Assembly (NCBI GenBank): GCA_946481315.1
Contig: CAMLMH010000012.1
Coordinates: forward strand, 1-64,000
Reading direction: 5' to 3'
From: an uncultured Bacteriovorax sp.
Lineage (GTDB): Bacteria; Bdellovibrionota; Bacteriovoracia; Bacteriovoracales; Bacteriovoracaceae
Length of the DNA stretch: 64,000 nt
Shown here: piece after piece, positions 24,064-32,868 of the stretch
How the letters are laid out: each line of letters opens with the position of its first letter
Numbering within the stretch: the first letter of the stretch is position 1
Program-made: the position numbers and the translations under genes
The notes under the pieces: generated by a model
Told to the model about the DNA's origin: nothing
Seen by the model: only the letters and a program-made list of their open reading frames with translations
Database searches by the model: none

Positions 24064-25029
24064 ATGCAGACTGAATTTAATCCCAAATTTATCAACCTTA
24101 GTTCACCTATACTGATTCGGGGTGAATCTGGTACAGGCAAATCTTATCTGGCACGAAAAATATTTGAGAGCTCGGTCATATCCAAAGAAAAGTTTATCAC
24201 TGTTCATCTCGCCAGTCTGAAAGAAGATTTACTGGAAAGTGAACTTTTTGGTCATCGTAAGGGAGCCTTTACAGGTGCAGTTGAAAATAACAATGGATAT
24301 CTGAAAGAAACTGGCAGGGGAACGCTTTTCCTGGATGAAGTTGGAGAACTTTCGCTGGAAGCACAAAAGAAACTTCTCTATTTACTGGAAGAAAAAAAAT
24401 ACACTCCGGTAGGATCTACACAACTATGTGCTTTTGAAGGCAGAATTATCATGGCCACAAACCGTAATCTAGAAGCGATGGTTAGAGAGGGGCGCTTTCG
24501 GGAGGATTTATACTTTCGAATCAGTGTTTTTCAGATTGTTCTGAAGCCATTATCTCAGCAGCTGGATATTGGTTTACTGATTGAAGCACTTTTTCAGCAG
24601 CTGAAAACGATTCATCATAAACAAAATAAAGTATTATCACCTGCTCTGTTTTCTTATCTGCATCAGAGGCAGTGGAGAGGAAATATTCGCGAACTGAAAA
24701 ATTCTCTGGAATACGCCCTGATTGTTTCTGAAGGCAGAGAAATTGAAATCAAAGACCTGCCTTCTCTTCCAGAAACAGTTGATTTAAAAGAAACAGCTAA
24801 AGCTTCAAACTGGATACATCACTCAGATGACTATAACGAATGCCTGGAGCATTTTGAAAAGATGTTTTTTGAACAGGCCCTGGAGAAATATCAGGGCAAA
24901 GTGAATTTAACCGCCAGGAAACTTGGTATCAGCAAGACAACCCTTATTTCAAAGGCTAAAAAATACGGTATCAATACCTTGCGTTTGCGCGCCGACGCCT
25001 CAGTTAACTCCCCTTCGGCAGCAGCGTAA
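24064..25029 (+). CDS. Minimal sigma-54-dependent activator (AAA+ plus Fis-type HTH)
   Basis: 321 aa. Walker A GESGTGKS (20-27), the sigma-54 contact loop GAFTGA (67-72), Walker B TLFLDEVGE (87-95), and arginine finger region RFREDLYFRI. A C-terminal Fis-type helix-turn-helix (KVNLTARKLGISKTTL) binds DNA. There is no receiver, GAF or other sensory domain, and Walker A begins only 20 residues from the start, about 20 fewer than in PspF. An in-frame stop lies just upstream, so no extension is possible. Its activity must be controlled by another protein or by expression. Confidence 0.9.
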   Translation: MQTEFNPKFINLSSPILIRGESGTGKSYLARKIFESSVISKEKFITVHLASLKEDLLESELFGHRKGAFTGAVENNNGYLKETGRGTLFLDEVGELSLEAQKKLLYLLEEKKYTPVGSTQLCAFEGRIIMATNRNLEAMVREGRFREDLYFRISVFQIVLKPLSQQLDIGLLIEALFQQLKTIHHKQNKVLSPALFSYLHQRQWRGNIRELKNSLEYALIVSEGREIEIKDLPSLPETVDLKETAKASNWIHHSDDYNECLEHFEKMFFEQALEKYQGKVNLTARKLGISKTTLISKAKKYGINTLRLRADASVNSPSAAA

Positions 25030-25104
25030 TATTTACATGCTTTCATTGACAAATGTGCCAAAGGAGAGCAAAAAACCCCAAGTTTAAATTCTTTAGGGGT
25101 ATGA

Positions 25105-25437
25105 ATGAAAAATGCTTTGATCGCTATCGGTGGCTTAATGATGTCTTTTCAGTTAATGGCTGCTGGTTCAGTCTTAATTAATGGAAAGGAAATTAAATCA
25201 CGTGAGCATTTACACACTCACCTGGCCCGTGAATTAAATTTCCCTAGCTATTACGGACGCAACTTGGATTCTTTATATGATGTTCTTAGTACAGACTATA
25301 AAGGTCAGACTATAATCAAAATTAAGTTTCTCAGCATTTTAAAGAGCAAACTGGGCGCAGATTATACTGAAGCATTAATCCAGGCGATTATGGATGCAGC
25401 CGAAGATAATCCGCGAATAGTCTTGCTTCTCGAGTAA
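25105..25437 (+). CDS. Exported barstar-family protein
   Basis: 110 aa. A signal peptide (MKNALIAIGGLMMSFQLMA) precedes a mature part of about 90 residues, the size of barstar. The segment NGKEIKSREHLHTHLARELNF and YYGRNLDSLYDVL aligns with barstar's inhibitory helix: the aspartates equivalent to D35 and D39 are kept and W38 is tyrosine. Barstar inhibits the RNase barnase in the cytoplasm; an exported form is unusual. No barnase-like gene is adjacent. The stop is only 2 bases before rlmE, so the two are co-transcribed. A 5-bp stem ACCCC/GGGGT could partly cover the ribosome-binding site. Confidence 0.82.
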   Translation: MKNALIAIGGLMMSFQLMAAGSVLINGKEIKSREHLHTHLARELNFPSYYGRNLDSLYDVLSTDYKGQTIIKIKFLSILKSKLGADYTEALIQAIMDAAEDNPRIVLLLE

Positions 25438-25439
25438 AT

Positions 25440-26033
25440 ATGACATTCAAAGTTAGAGACCATTATTTTCATAAAGCTAAAAAAGAAAATTTTCTTGCTC
25501 GCAGTGTATACAAGCTGGAAGAAATTGATCAGCGCTTCAGAATTTTAGAACGCGGCAATCAAGTTATTGATCTGGGTTACCATCCGGGCTCCTGGATTCA
25601 ATACACCTCCGAAAAAGTTGGTGTCAATGGGATGGTCATTGGTGCCGATATTAAAGAAATCAACAATAAGCTGCTCAATTTAAAAAATGTGCGTATTTTC
25701 AAAAAAGACGTCATGACAATTGAGACAATGGAAGAGCTCGGCGTGTCTGACCAGTTTGATGTAGTATTGTCCGATATGGCCCCGAATACCACAGGGATCA
25801 AGTCGGTTGATCAGGACAGGTCTTTAAATTTAGTAGAGATGGTATTCTCATTACTACCAAAATTTCTAAAACCAGGCGGCCATCTGGTAATCAAAGTTTT
25901 CGAAAGCCAAAATGCTCAGACGTTTCTTAAAGAGCAAAAAAAACATTTTGAGGAATTTCATTATCTCCGACCAAAATCTACTCGCTCAGTTAGTAAAGAA
26001 TTTTTTGTCATTGGGAAGAATTTTAGGCCATAA
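25440..26033 (+). CDS. rlmE: 23S rRNA 2'-O-methyltransferase RlmE (FtsJ)-like
   Basis: 197 aa; methylates the 2'-OH of U2552 in the 23S A-loop if a true RlmE. The K-D-K-E catalytic tetrad is present: K25 (RSVYKL), D112 (SDMAPN), K152 (IKVF) and E187 (SKEFFVIG). The SAM motif reads DLGYHPGSW rather than the usual DLGAAPGGW, a substitution in the cofactor loop. The gene follows the barstar gene by 2 bases. Confidence 0.88.
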   Translation: MTFKVRDHYFHKAKKENFLARSVYKLEEIDQRFRILERGNQVIDLGYHPGSWIQYTSEKVGVNGMVIGADIKEINNKLLNLKNVRIFKKDVMTIETMEELGVSDQFDVVLSDMAPNTTGIKSVDQDRSLNLVEMVFSLLPKFLKPGGHLVIKVFESQNAQTFLKEQKKHFEEFHYLRPKSTRSVSKEFFVIGKNFRP

Positions 26034-26072
26034 TAATAGCTTACATGCTCTAAATCATGATGGTTATTAAAC

Positions 26073-27524
26073 ATGGATAAGTTCAATAGAAAGAAAAACA
26101 GTAAGTTTGCCTTAATTTTGACAATTTCCTGCCTGGGTATTTTCGTTGGCGGGACAGCTCTTAATTTAATCCAAGGTAAGTTTCAAGAAAAACTCAACGC
26201 TGCTGAAGTCAGTGAAGCCACACAAGGTGTGATTCTTCCCGATGAGCTTAAGTTCTCTCTGGAGAGAACGTTTAAAGATGCAGTTGAATGGCCAAGCACA
26301 CTTGAACTGAATAAAAAGAAAGCAAAAATTGAGTATGCTTTTAATTCCCAGCTTGATGCGCATATTAGAAAACTTTTACGTCAATACCGTTCAGATTATT
26401 CTACGGTAACAGTTATTGATAATGAAACCGGTGAAGTCCTGGCAGCTGTTGGACATGAGGGCCGCTCTAATAAGTTTGATAATCGCCTGGTCCTCTCCAG
26501 TACTCATCCATCAGCTTCTTTGATAAAAATTATCACTGCTGCAGATTTGATCCAAAACGCTAAAATTAAAAAAGAAACAACTTTTGAATTCCGTGGCAGA
26601 AGTACAACGCTCTTCAAATACCAAATTGACGATTCTAAGAGCAATCGTTGGGATAAATCCCAGACTTTCGAAACAGCATTCGCCAAATCGAACAACGTTA
26701 TCTTTGGTAAAGCGGCCATTCATAATTCAAACAGCGACAAGCTTGTTAAGATGGCGGAAAATTTTGGTTATAACCAATCTCTTATCCTGGAGCTTCCTTA
26801 CTTAAAATCATATATCGGGAAAGCTTCGGATGATTACCGACTGGCGGAGCTTGCTTCCGGTTTTAATGACGAAACAGTTATTTCTCCGATTCATGGTGCT
26901 GTTCTTGCTTCAATTATCGCCAATGATGGAGTCTTAAAATCACCAAGACTCATCTCAAAAATTGTTGATACACAAAGTGGTGAAAGTCTCTGGACCAATT
27001 CACTGAACGAACGTCGTGTCCTCACCCCCGAAGCAGCTGCAGAGATGCGGGACATGATGGCTTCAACGATCGATGGGGGCACTGCCAGAAAATCGTTTGG
27101 ACGTATGAATACAGGCTATAAAAACGCCCTGATGATAGGTGGTAAAACCGGATCTATTACCGGTGGAAAACCTTTCGGGAAGCGCGATTGGTTCGCTGCT
27201 TATGCCATTCCTCGCGACCCTGAAAGAGGCAAGGGTATTTCTATCAGCGTAATGAATGTAAATGTGAAGAAATGGCACGTAAAATCGACAATGCTCGCCA
27301 AAAACGTCATTGAATTTTATTACAATAATGTGAAGCCAGTTCCGATCACTATGGTTAAAATGCCGCTTTACCGTGCAGCCAGTTCAAAGCGCAAACATTA
27401 TAAACGGAGTTTGGCCAGCACCCGCCGGACGAGCAGAAAAAAAAACATCGCTAAAAGAAAAAGCCCAATAAAGAGATCAATAGGTAAACTAAATGAACGA
27501 AAATCAAACAGCAGCCGAATCTAG
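26073..27524 (+). CDS. Penicillin-binding transpeptidase
   Basis: 483 aa. An N-terminal membrane anchor (12-33) is followed by the transpeptidase domain with SxxK (S149LIK152), SNN (206-208) and KTG (358-360). It lacks the dimerisation domain of full class B PBPs and any transglycosylase domain, so it is a short transpeptidase-only enzyme acting on peptidoglycan in the periplasm. The last 60 or so residues are very rich in lysine and arginine. This tail would face the periplasm and could bind cell wall or lipid polyanions. Its 3' end overlaps lepB by 32 bp. Confidence 0.88.
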   Translation: MDKFNRKKNSKFALILTISCLGIFVGGTALNLIQGKFQEKLNAAEVSEATQGVILPDELKFSLERTFKDAVEWPSTLELNKKKAKIEYAFNSQLDAHIRKLLRQYRSDYSTVTVIDNETGEVLAAVGHEGRSNKFDNRLVLSSTHPSASLIKIITAADLIQNAKIKKETTFEFRGRSTTLFKYQIDDSKSNRWDKSQTFETAFAKSNNVIFGKAAIHNSNSDKLVKMAENFGYNQSLILELPYLKSYIGKASDDYRLAELASGFNDETVISPIHGAVLASIIANDGVLKSPRLISKIVDTQSGESLWTNSLNERRVLTPEAAAEMRDMMASTIDGGTARKSFGRMNTGYKNALMIGGKTGSITGGKPFGKRDWFAAYAIPRDPERGKGISISVMNVNVKKWHVKSTMLAKNVIEFYYNNVKPVPITMVKMPLYRAASSKRKHYKRSLASTRRTSRKKNIAKRKSPIKRSIGKLNERKSNSSRI

Positions 27525-28308
27525 TGAATTAGACGTTAAAGATCCTCACGCGGATCTGATGAAAAAAGTAGAAGAAGATCTGACTAAAAAACAGAAACTG
27601 ATTAAGGAAATCAAATCAATCGCGATTATTATTATCGCTGTTTTGACTTTCCGTTCGGTCTTTTTTGAGCCCTTCCGAATTCCATCGGGTTCAATGATTC
27701 CAACTTTGATGATTGGTGATTTTATTTTGGTTAATAAGTTTGCTTATGGATTCAAAGTTCCTTTTTCGGACGTAGTTATTGGAGAGTCCAGTCTTAATCC
27801 AAAATACATTTTTGGTAAGAGCGAGCCAAAACGTGGAGATGTAATAGTTTTTAAATATCCAAAAGACCTATCGGTAAATTATATCAAACGTGTCGTTGGT
27901 CTTCCGGGCGATACTCTGGAAATCAGGAATAAAATTGTTTATATCAACGATAAACCATTAGAGCCTAAAGAAATTGACGGCAAGAAAATTATGGAAGATA
28001 TGGATGAAAAATTTAAGGGTTATAACCTTAAGTTTTATGAAGTGAAGACTGGAGATGCAACCCATATCGTTCAGCAGGACAGTGATAATTATTACAAAGT
28101 AGATTTCGAAAAAATCACTATTCCCAAAGAAAAATATTTTGTAATGGGCGATAATCGGGACTTTTCTTATGATGCCCGCTACTGGGGATTTGTTTCACAT
28201 GAACAAATCAAAGGAAAAGCCATGTTCGTATGGTTTTCATTGATTTTCCCTTTTGGCGACAACTCTTTCAAATTCCGTCCTTGGCGAATTGGTACTCCAA
28301 TTAATTAA
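27493..28308 (+). CDS. lepB: Signal peptidase I
   Basis: 271 aa. A cytoplasmic charged N-terminus and one membrane segment (41-59) lead to the catalytic serine S67 (RIPSGSMIPTL) and lysine K132 (NYIKRVVGLPGD), then box D/E (MGDNRDFSYDARYWG). It cleaves signal peptides from exported proteins on the outer face of the inner membrane. The start lies inside the PBP gene's 3' end and the stop overlaps the convergent mutS2 by 8 bp. Confidence 0.95.
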   Translation: MNENQTAAESSELDVKDPHADLMKKVEEDLTKKQKLIKEIKSIAIIIIAVLTFRSVFFEPFRIPSGSMIPTLMIGDFILVNKFAYGFKVPFSDVVIGESSLNPKYIFGKSEPKRGDVIVFKYPKDLSVNYIKRVVGLPGDTLEIRNKIVYINDKPLEPKEIDGKKIMEDMDEKFKGYNLKFYEVKTGDATHIVQQDSDNYYKVDFEKITIPKEKYFVMGDNRDFSYDARYWGFVSHEQIKGKAMFVWFSLIFPFGDNSFKFRPWRIGTPIN

Positions 28309-30673
28309 AAATTTTTGTACAACCGTCGTTGCCTTCGATGTTTTCCCATCGAAGGTCGCGATGCTCTCGTTTTAAATAAGTTCTGAGCCAGTTTTTCAAT
28401 ATACCGTCACCATGACCATGAATGATTGTGACAAATGGAATCTCACCAGTAATAACTTCATCTATTGATTGTTCACATATTTTCTGGAATTCCTCCAGGC
28501 GCATTCCCCGACAGTCTATCTCGATGTCTCCCCGAACTTCTCTCTGGACGATTACATCAATTCTAGGCACAGGTGATTTGTGACCAGATGGGTAGCGTAG
28601 AGTTTCCGCGGAAACCCAGACGGAAACAGGGCCATGTTGAATTTGCACTTCTTTTTTTCTTGGATTGATTTGCTGAACTTTGACCGTCTTTTTCAGGGCG
28701 ACAGAAAATAAAGTCATTTGCGGCTGAATATCGGTGAAGGCTACTGGTTTTAGATGGGAATAAACATCTTGATTTTCAACTCTGCTCTTTTTTTCTGGTG
28801 CTTCTTTGAACAATGCGCTTTGTATTGTTCCGACTGCATTGTTTAAGCCTTTACGGCTGTTAATCTGTCCGCCTTTAACTTCAGTAAGCACTTTTTCCGC
28901 CTGATCAAATAGGCTTTTAATTTTTTTGCTGTAATCATTGAGGATGCGCTCTCTTTCAAGATACAACACGCCTTCCATTGATGCTTTCTGGTTTTTTAAT
29001 TCAACTTGGAGGTTGCGATTAGCTGCCAGAATTTTATCTACTTCAATTTTCTTCTGTGAGAGTTCCTGCAGGAGAGTTTCATAGGTGAACTGCTTATTAT
29101 CCAGTAACGATCTAGCTTTTTCGCTTATTGAGGTCTGAAGACCATATTTTTCAGACAGATTCTCAAAAATTTTAAAAGCAAGTGAACTGCCTGGTTCGCC
29201 CAGAATGAGACGATATGTTGGACGATTAGCTTCGAAATCATAACCCACATGTGCGGAAACATAATCTGATCTTTGGTGCATAAATGTTTTCAGAACCTGG
29301 TGGTGAGTGGATAAAATGACTTTTGACTGTGAACGCAGATGGACTTCATCCAAAAAAGCAATTGCCAGCGCAGACGCTTCCTCCGAAGAAGTAGAGTTAA
29401 AAATCTCGTCAATGATAATCAAATTAACTTCGGCTAAGGACTCAAGTAGTTCCAGATAATATTTTGATTCTGAAGCAAAGGAACTTAGCCCCGCAGCCAG
29501 GTTCTGATGGTCATGGCTGAAATAAAAAAGGTCTTTAATGGGATGAACATCAGCATGACGGGCAGGTAAAAAAAGTCCCATGTGGAGCATCAGCATGGAC
29601 AATGAAACGGATTTTAGCGCGACAGTTTTTCCTCCGGTATTGGGGCCAGAGATAATCAATCCTTTGTGATCAGAGTCGAGCTTCACATCATTCTTAACAG
29701 GATTATTCAAAAGAGGATGGAACAATCCTTCAAAAGTAAAAATGAACTTATTGTTTAGGTGTGGTTTTTGCAAATGTCTTTTTACTGAATAGGTAGCTTT
29801 AGTGTTAAGCCAGTCAATTTCTTTTAGCCAGTCAGTAGTCGTTTGTAAGTCGTGATGATGATTGTGCAAAAATTTACTCAACTCGATTGTTAATTTGAGT
29901 ATTGTCGATTCAATTTCAGAAAGAAGGTGAATGCGCTTGTTTCCCTTTTCTCTTACTTCCATAGGTTCAACGAACAAGGTCATTCCGCTCTGGGAGCGGG
30001 CAACGATTGGTCCTAGCTCAGACTGGTAGGAATCCGATCTGACGGCCAGAACATATCTGTCGTTTATGATGTCGTAGTTTTCCATCTGCAATTTATTGCT
30101 ATAGAGATCATTGCGGGAGATTTTCTGAATTGATGTCCTGAGATCTTGTTCTAATGCCAGCACTTCGCCATAGAGTTTTCTCAGCAAAGGATGACGTTCG
30201 TAAGAAACATTTCCGTTGTGGTCAACAAAATCACGCAACGGATTTAGAAACCCACGACGCAATTTGGACAAGGTCGCGGCTTCGATGTCGAAATTTCGAT
30301 TAAATTTAACACGTTGTAATTGTGAGTAGGAATCGATGTAACATTCAATCACCTGGGCAAATGCATGTAATTCACCGGCTTCAAAAAATTTACCTTTCGC
30401 AATGTCATTTGTCAGATCAAAGGCCATTGAATCAGTAGGAACCATTCTGATTTTGCTGTTAAAGTGAAAATTAAAGTCATCGTAATCTTGCAGGTACTGA
30501 TCAAGCTGATCTAGTTCAAAACGAATAGCGTCCTCGTCTTTGGCGATTAGAGTCTTAAGCAATTTATGCTGATTAAGCTCAAAATGTGCTAAACTGGAGA
30601 TCTCAGCAACGAGCTGAGGCCAATCCAGAAGCTCTAGGGCTTCATTATTACCGTTTAATAAATTTAAGCTCAT
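28301..30673 (-). CDS. mutS2: Endonuclease MutS2
   Basis: 790 aa. MutS-type ATPase domain with Walker A SGPNTGGKTV and Walker B LIIIDEIFNSTSSEEAS, then a coiled-coil region and a C-terminal Smr nuclease domain (IDCRGMRLEEF, IIHGHGDGILKNWLR). There is no mismatch-recognition domain, as usual for MutS2. Family members act in recombination control or in rescue of collided ribosomes. The start ATG overlaps, head-to-head on the tetranucleotide CATG, with the start of the RqcH-like gene, itself a ribosome-rescue family. This supports a shared role in ribosome quality control. Confidence 0.94.
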   Translation of the reverse strand: MSLNLLNGNNEALELLDWPQLVAEISSLAHFELNQHKLLKTLIAKDEDAIRFELDQLDQYLQDYDDFNFHFNSKIRMVPTDSMAFDLTNDIAKGKFFEAGELHAFAQVIECYIDSYSQLQRVKFNRNFDIEAATLSKLRRGFLNPLRDFVDHNGNVSYERHPLLRKLYGEVLALEQDLRTSIQKISRNDLYSNKLQMENYDIINDRYVLAVRSDSYQSELGPIVARSQSGMTLFVEPMEVREKGNKRIHLLSEIESTILKLTIELSKFLHNHHHDLQTTTDWLKEIDWLNTKATYSVKRHLQKPHLNNKFIFTFEGLFHPLLNNPVKNDVKLDSDHKGLIISGPNTGGKTVALKSVSLSMLMLHMGLFLPARHADVHPIKDLFYFSHDHQNLAAGLSSFASESKYYLELLESLAEVNLIIIDEIFNSTSSEEASALAIAFLDEVHLRSQSKVILSTHHQVLKTFMHQRSDYVSAHVGYDFEANRPTYRLILGEPGSSLAFKIFENLSEKYGLQTSISEKARSLLDNKQFTYETLLQELSQKKIEVDKILAANRNLQVELKNQKASMEGVLYLERERILNDYSKKIKSLFDQAEKVLTEVKGGQINSRKGLNNAVGTIQSALFKEAPEKKSRVENQDVYSHLKPVAFTDIQPQMTLFSVALKKTVKVQQINPRKKEVQIQHGPVSVWVSAETLRYPSGHKSPVPRIDVIVQREVRGDIEIDCRGMRLEEFQKICEQSIDEVITGEIPFVTIIHGHGDGILKNWLRTYLKREHRDLRWENIEGNDGCTKIFN

Positions 30674-31973
30674 GATTCAAACTCAACAACAATTACTGGA
30701 TTCATCCCGAGAATATAACACTCTCTTCTCGAAAAATGAATTTTACCCTTTGCAAAAAGCTTATACCACACCTCACTATATTGTTTTTGTCCTGCGATTT
30801 CCGGGTAAGACTGTCGCCCTTTATATCGGTCGGGGTAATGGGCACGAGGGATTCTATTTATCAGAAAAAATGCCTCCGGCCTTTTTGAGAATTCAGGATA
30901 AATTCCTGGATTATGCCAGAAAATATCTTGTTGGCTGCCGGCTCGGCAAGATGTCGGTGATACCTACTCAATTTGCATTTCAATTTGAATTTAAGCGCGA
31001 AGTCGGTGGAAATCAGTTCAGTTTTGGATATAAAGATCATCAATTACTCTTTGCTCGTACCGAAGGAGATGAAACATATTGCAGCTGGGACAACAGCCTG
31101 GTTAAAACCAGCAATTCACTGGATCTGGTAGCCAGGCAATGTAGCTCTTATAGTGTTAAATCGGACCGCATCCCCGTTATCGCCGATTATTTAAAGAATG
31201 AAGAAAAAAAGAGCAGCGGCTTACCTGTTCAAAAAAAGAAAGAGAAATTCTTAGTCCGCAAATTAAACAACATTGAAAATGATTATAAACATGTATTACT
31301 GTGGTCCCAGATTGAATCTGATCTCTTGGCCGATAGCCTTGATCTTAGTGCGCATGAATTGAAAATTTATGGGCATAAGTTTAAATTTCCTGCCCAGGCG
31401 ACTCATTGGCAAAAACGGGATTATCTCTTTGGTAAAATAAAGAAATTAAAAAAAGCTCAAGAGATTTTGAAAAGCCGGTTACAAGAAACGCTGAATGAAC
31501 TGGCGGAAGTTAAGGCAGGACATTTTGAATTTGAAGTGACTAAAGAAAAAGCTATTCCACTTTTATGGGCCTCTGGCATATCCCGAAAAAAAGCTGAACA
31601 TGATTATAATGTGAAATATTTTAAAATCAAAAACATGAATGGAGTGATCGCACTCGACGCCCGCAGCAATGACTGGATTAGAAGTGAAGCCAGTAAAAAT
31701 CACTGGTGGTTTCACATCGATCAACAAATTGGCAGTCACTTGATTATCAAAGAGGAAAATATTCAGTTTAACCAAGAAGAATACTCGGCCATCGCCTCCA
31801 TCCTCCGTGATTTTTCTAAATTATCAATTACTTCAATTCCCTTGGTTTATAGTCAGGTTAAAAACCTAAAAGGAATTAAAGGCAGCCAAGGAAAAGTAAT
31901 CATTAACAAGCCCAAATATATTCAATGTCCCTACGTGGACTGGAAAGCAATAATTACCCTTCCTGGTCCTTGA
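30672..31973 (+). CDS. rqcH: NFACT (RqcH/FbpA-like) ribosome quality-control protein
   Basis: 433 aa. The N-terminal part (LLDSSREY to EGFYLSEKMPPAFL) matches the NFACT-N start. A long helical, coiled-coil middle (about 190-290) follows. The C-terminal NFACT-R domain has DARSNDWIR, HWWFHIDQQIGSHLII and the VKNLKGIKGSQGKV ending. RqcH adds alanine tails to peptides stuck on 50S subunits. The protein is shorter than typical RqcH (about 560-580 aa), mainly in the N-terminal/HhH part. Its ATG overlaps the mutS2 ATG on the opposite strand, with no visible Shine-Dalgarno. Confidence 0.82.
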   Translation: MIQTQQQLLDSSREYNTLFSKNEFYPLQKAYTTPHYIVFVLRFPGKTVALYIGRGNGHEGFYLSEKMPPAFLRIQDKFLDYARKYLVGCRLGKMSVIPTQFAFQFEFKREVGGNQFSFGYKDHQLLFARTEGDETYCSWDNSLVKTSNSLDLVARQCSSYSVKSDRIPVIADYLKNEEKKSSGLPVQKKKEKFLVRKLNNIENDYKHVLLWSQIESDLLADSLDLSAHELKIYGHKFKFPAQATHWQKRDYLFGKIKKLKKAQEILKSRLQETLNELAEVKAGHFEFEVTKEKAIPLLWASGISRKKAEHDYNVKYFKIKNMNGVIALDARSNDWIRSEASKNHWWFHIDQQIGSHLIIKEENIQFNQEEYSAIASILRDFSKLSITSIPLVYSQVKNLKGIKGSQGKVIINKPKYIQCPYVDWKAIITLPGP

Positions 31974-32002
31974 TTGAAACCTTTTTCGGGGCTCGCTAGA
32001 AT
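31974..32002 (+). promoter_or_regulatory. Sigma-70-like promoter
   Basis: TTGAAA (31974-31979) and TAGAAT (31997-32002) are exactly 17 bases apart, 23 bases before the ATG at 32025, with GAGG between as ribosome-binding site. Confidence 0.7.
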
Positions 32003-32024
32003 AGAAAGATATCGAGGTTAAACC

Positions 32025-32846
32025 ATGAGAATATTTATTTTTTTACTAACTTTCTTCATAAGCACTGTTGGGTTTACTCAACAGAAGATTGAAGAAATTG
32101 AACAATATGAAATTCGCAGTTACGATCCTCAAAAAAATGGTCTCACCGATCTGGTGTTCGAAGCGCGTATGGATAACCTTACGGAGATGCTGAATAAGGC
32201 TCAGACATTCGGAAAACTGGTAGATGTATATTTCAAAATTTACTGGATACAGCCAAATCAATATAAAATTGAAGTGCTGGGCTTACCTAAGGGGTTTCAG
32301 GAAGTGCGTGATGATTTGAGCGCATTAATTAAAGGCAAACTTGAATTTGTTATACCCGAAAAATTTTCGGATAAATTCAAAGCATATACTTTGAAAGCCG
32401 AGCCGATTGCTGACGGTAAATTAATAAAGGCCATTGATGACACTTACACGCTGGCAGTCTCCGAGATTGATGTCATTTTCGACCGTTCCGCAAAATTAAA
32501 ATCTATTGAAACAAAAGCACCCATGTCACTGGTAAAGACAGAATTTTTTCAGTCACCAAAAAGCTGGAGCAATAATAAGCTGGTCATGGATAAAGTTGTT
32601 TCTACTGCGAAGCAAGGCACAGCGATATTAACAACTACCAACAATATTGAATATACAGTCGTATCGGGTATTGGCTTTCCGTCTAAAATTACGGTAAAGA
32701 ACGTTCAAGAAATAACCGTGCCTGCGACGGCAAAAGAAAAAGAGAAAAAAATCAAAAACGAAAGTGGAGCGATAATCCGTTTCTCAAAATTTGAGGCGAA
32801 TACCGGAAAAGCTCAGAGATACATGCAGGAAGGTATCAAGCGATAA
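32025..32846 (+). CDS. Exported protein of unknown function
   Basis: 273 aa with a signal peptide (MRIFIFLLTFFISTVGFT). The mature protein begins with an acidic segment, has alternating beta-strands and helices, and suggests an LolA-like or other periplasmic lipid-handling fold only in character; no motif supports a name. It is followed after 22 bases by the giant lipoprotein gene, so the two are probably co-transcribed from the promoter at 31974 and may act together at the envelope. Confidence 0.75.
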   Translation: MRIFIFLLTFFISTVGFTQQKIEEIEQYEIRSYDPQKNGLTDLVFEARMDNLTEMLNKAQTFGKLVDVYFKIYWIQPNQYKIEVLGLPKGFQEVRDDLSALIKGKLEFVIPEKFSDKFKAYTLKAEPIADGKLIKAIDDTYTLAVSEIDVIFDRSAKLKSIETKAPMSLVKTEFFQSPKSWSNNKLVMDKVVSTAKQGTAILTTTNNIEYTVVSGIGFPSKITVKNVQEITVPATAKEKEKKIKNESGAIIRFSKFEANTGKAQRYMQEGIKR

Positions 32847-32868
32847 TTCCTTCGGGTTGAGAAAATAA

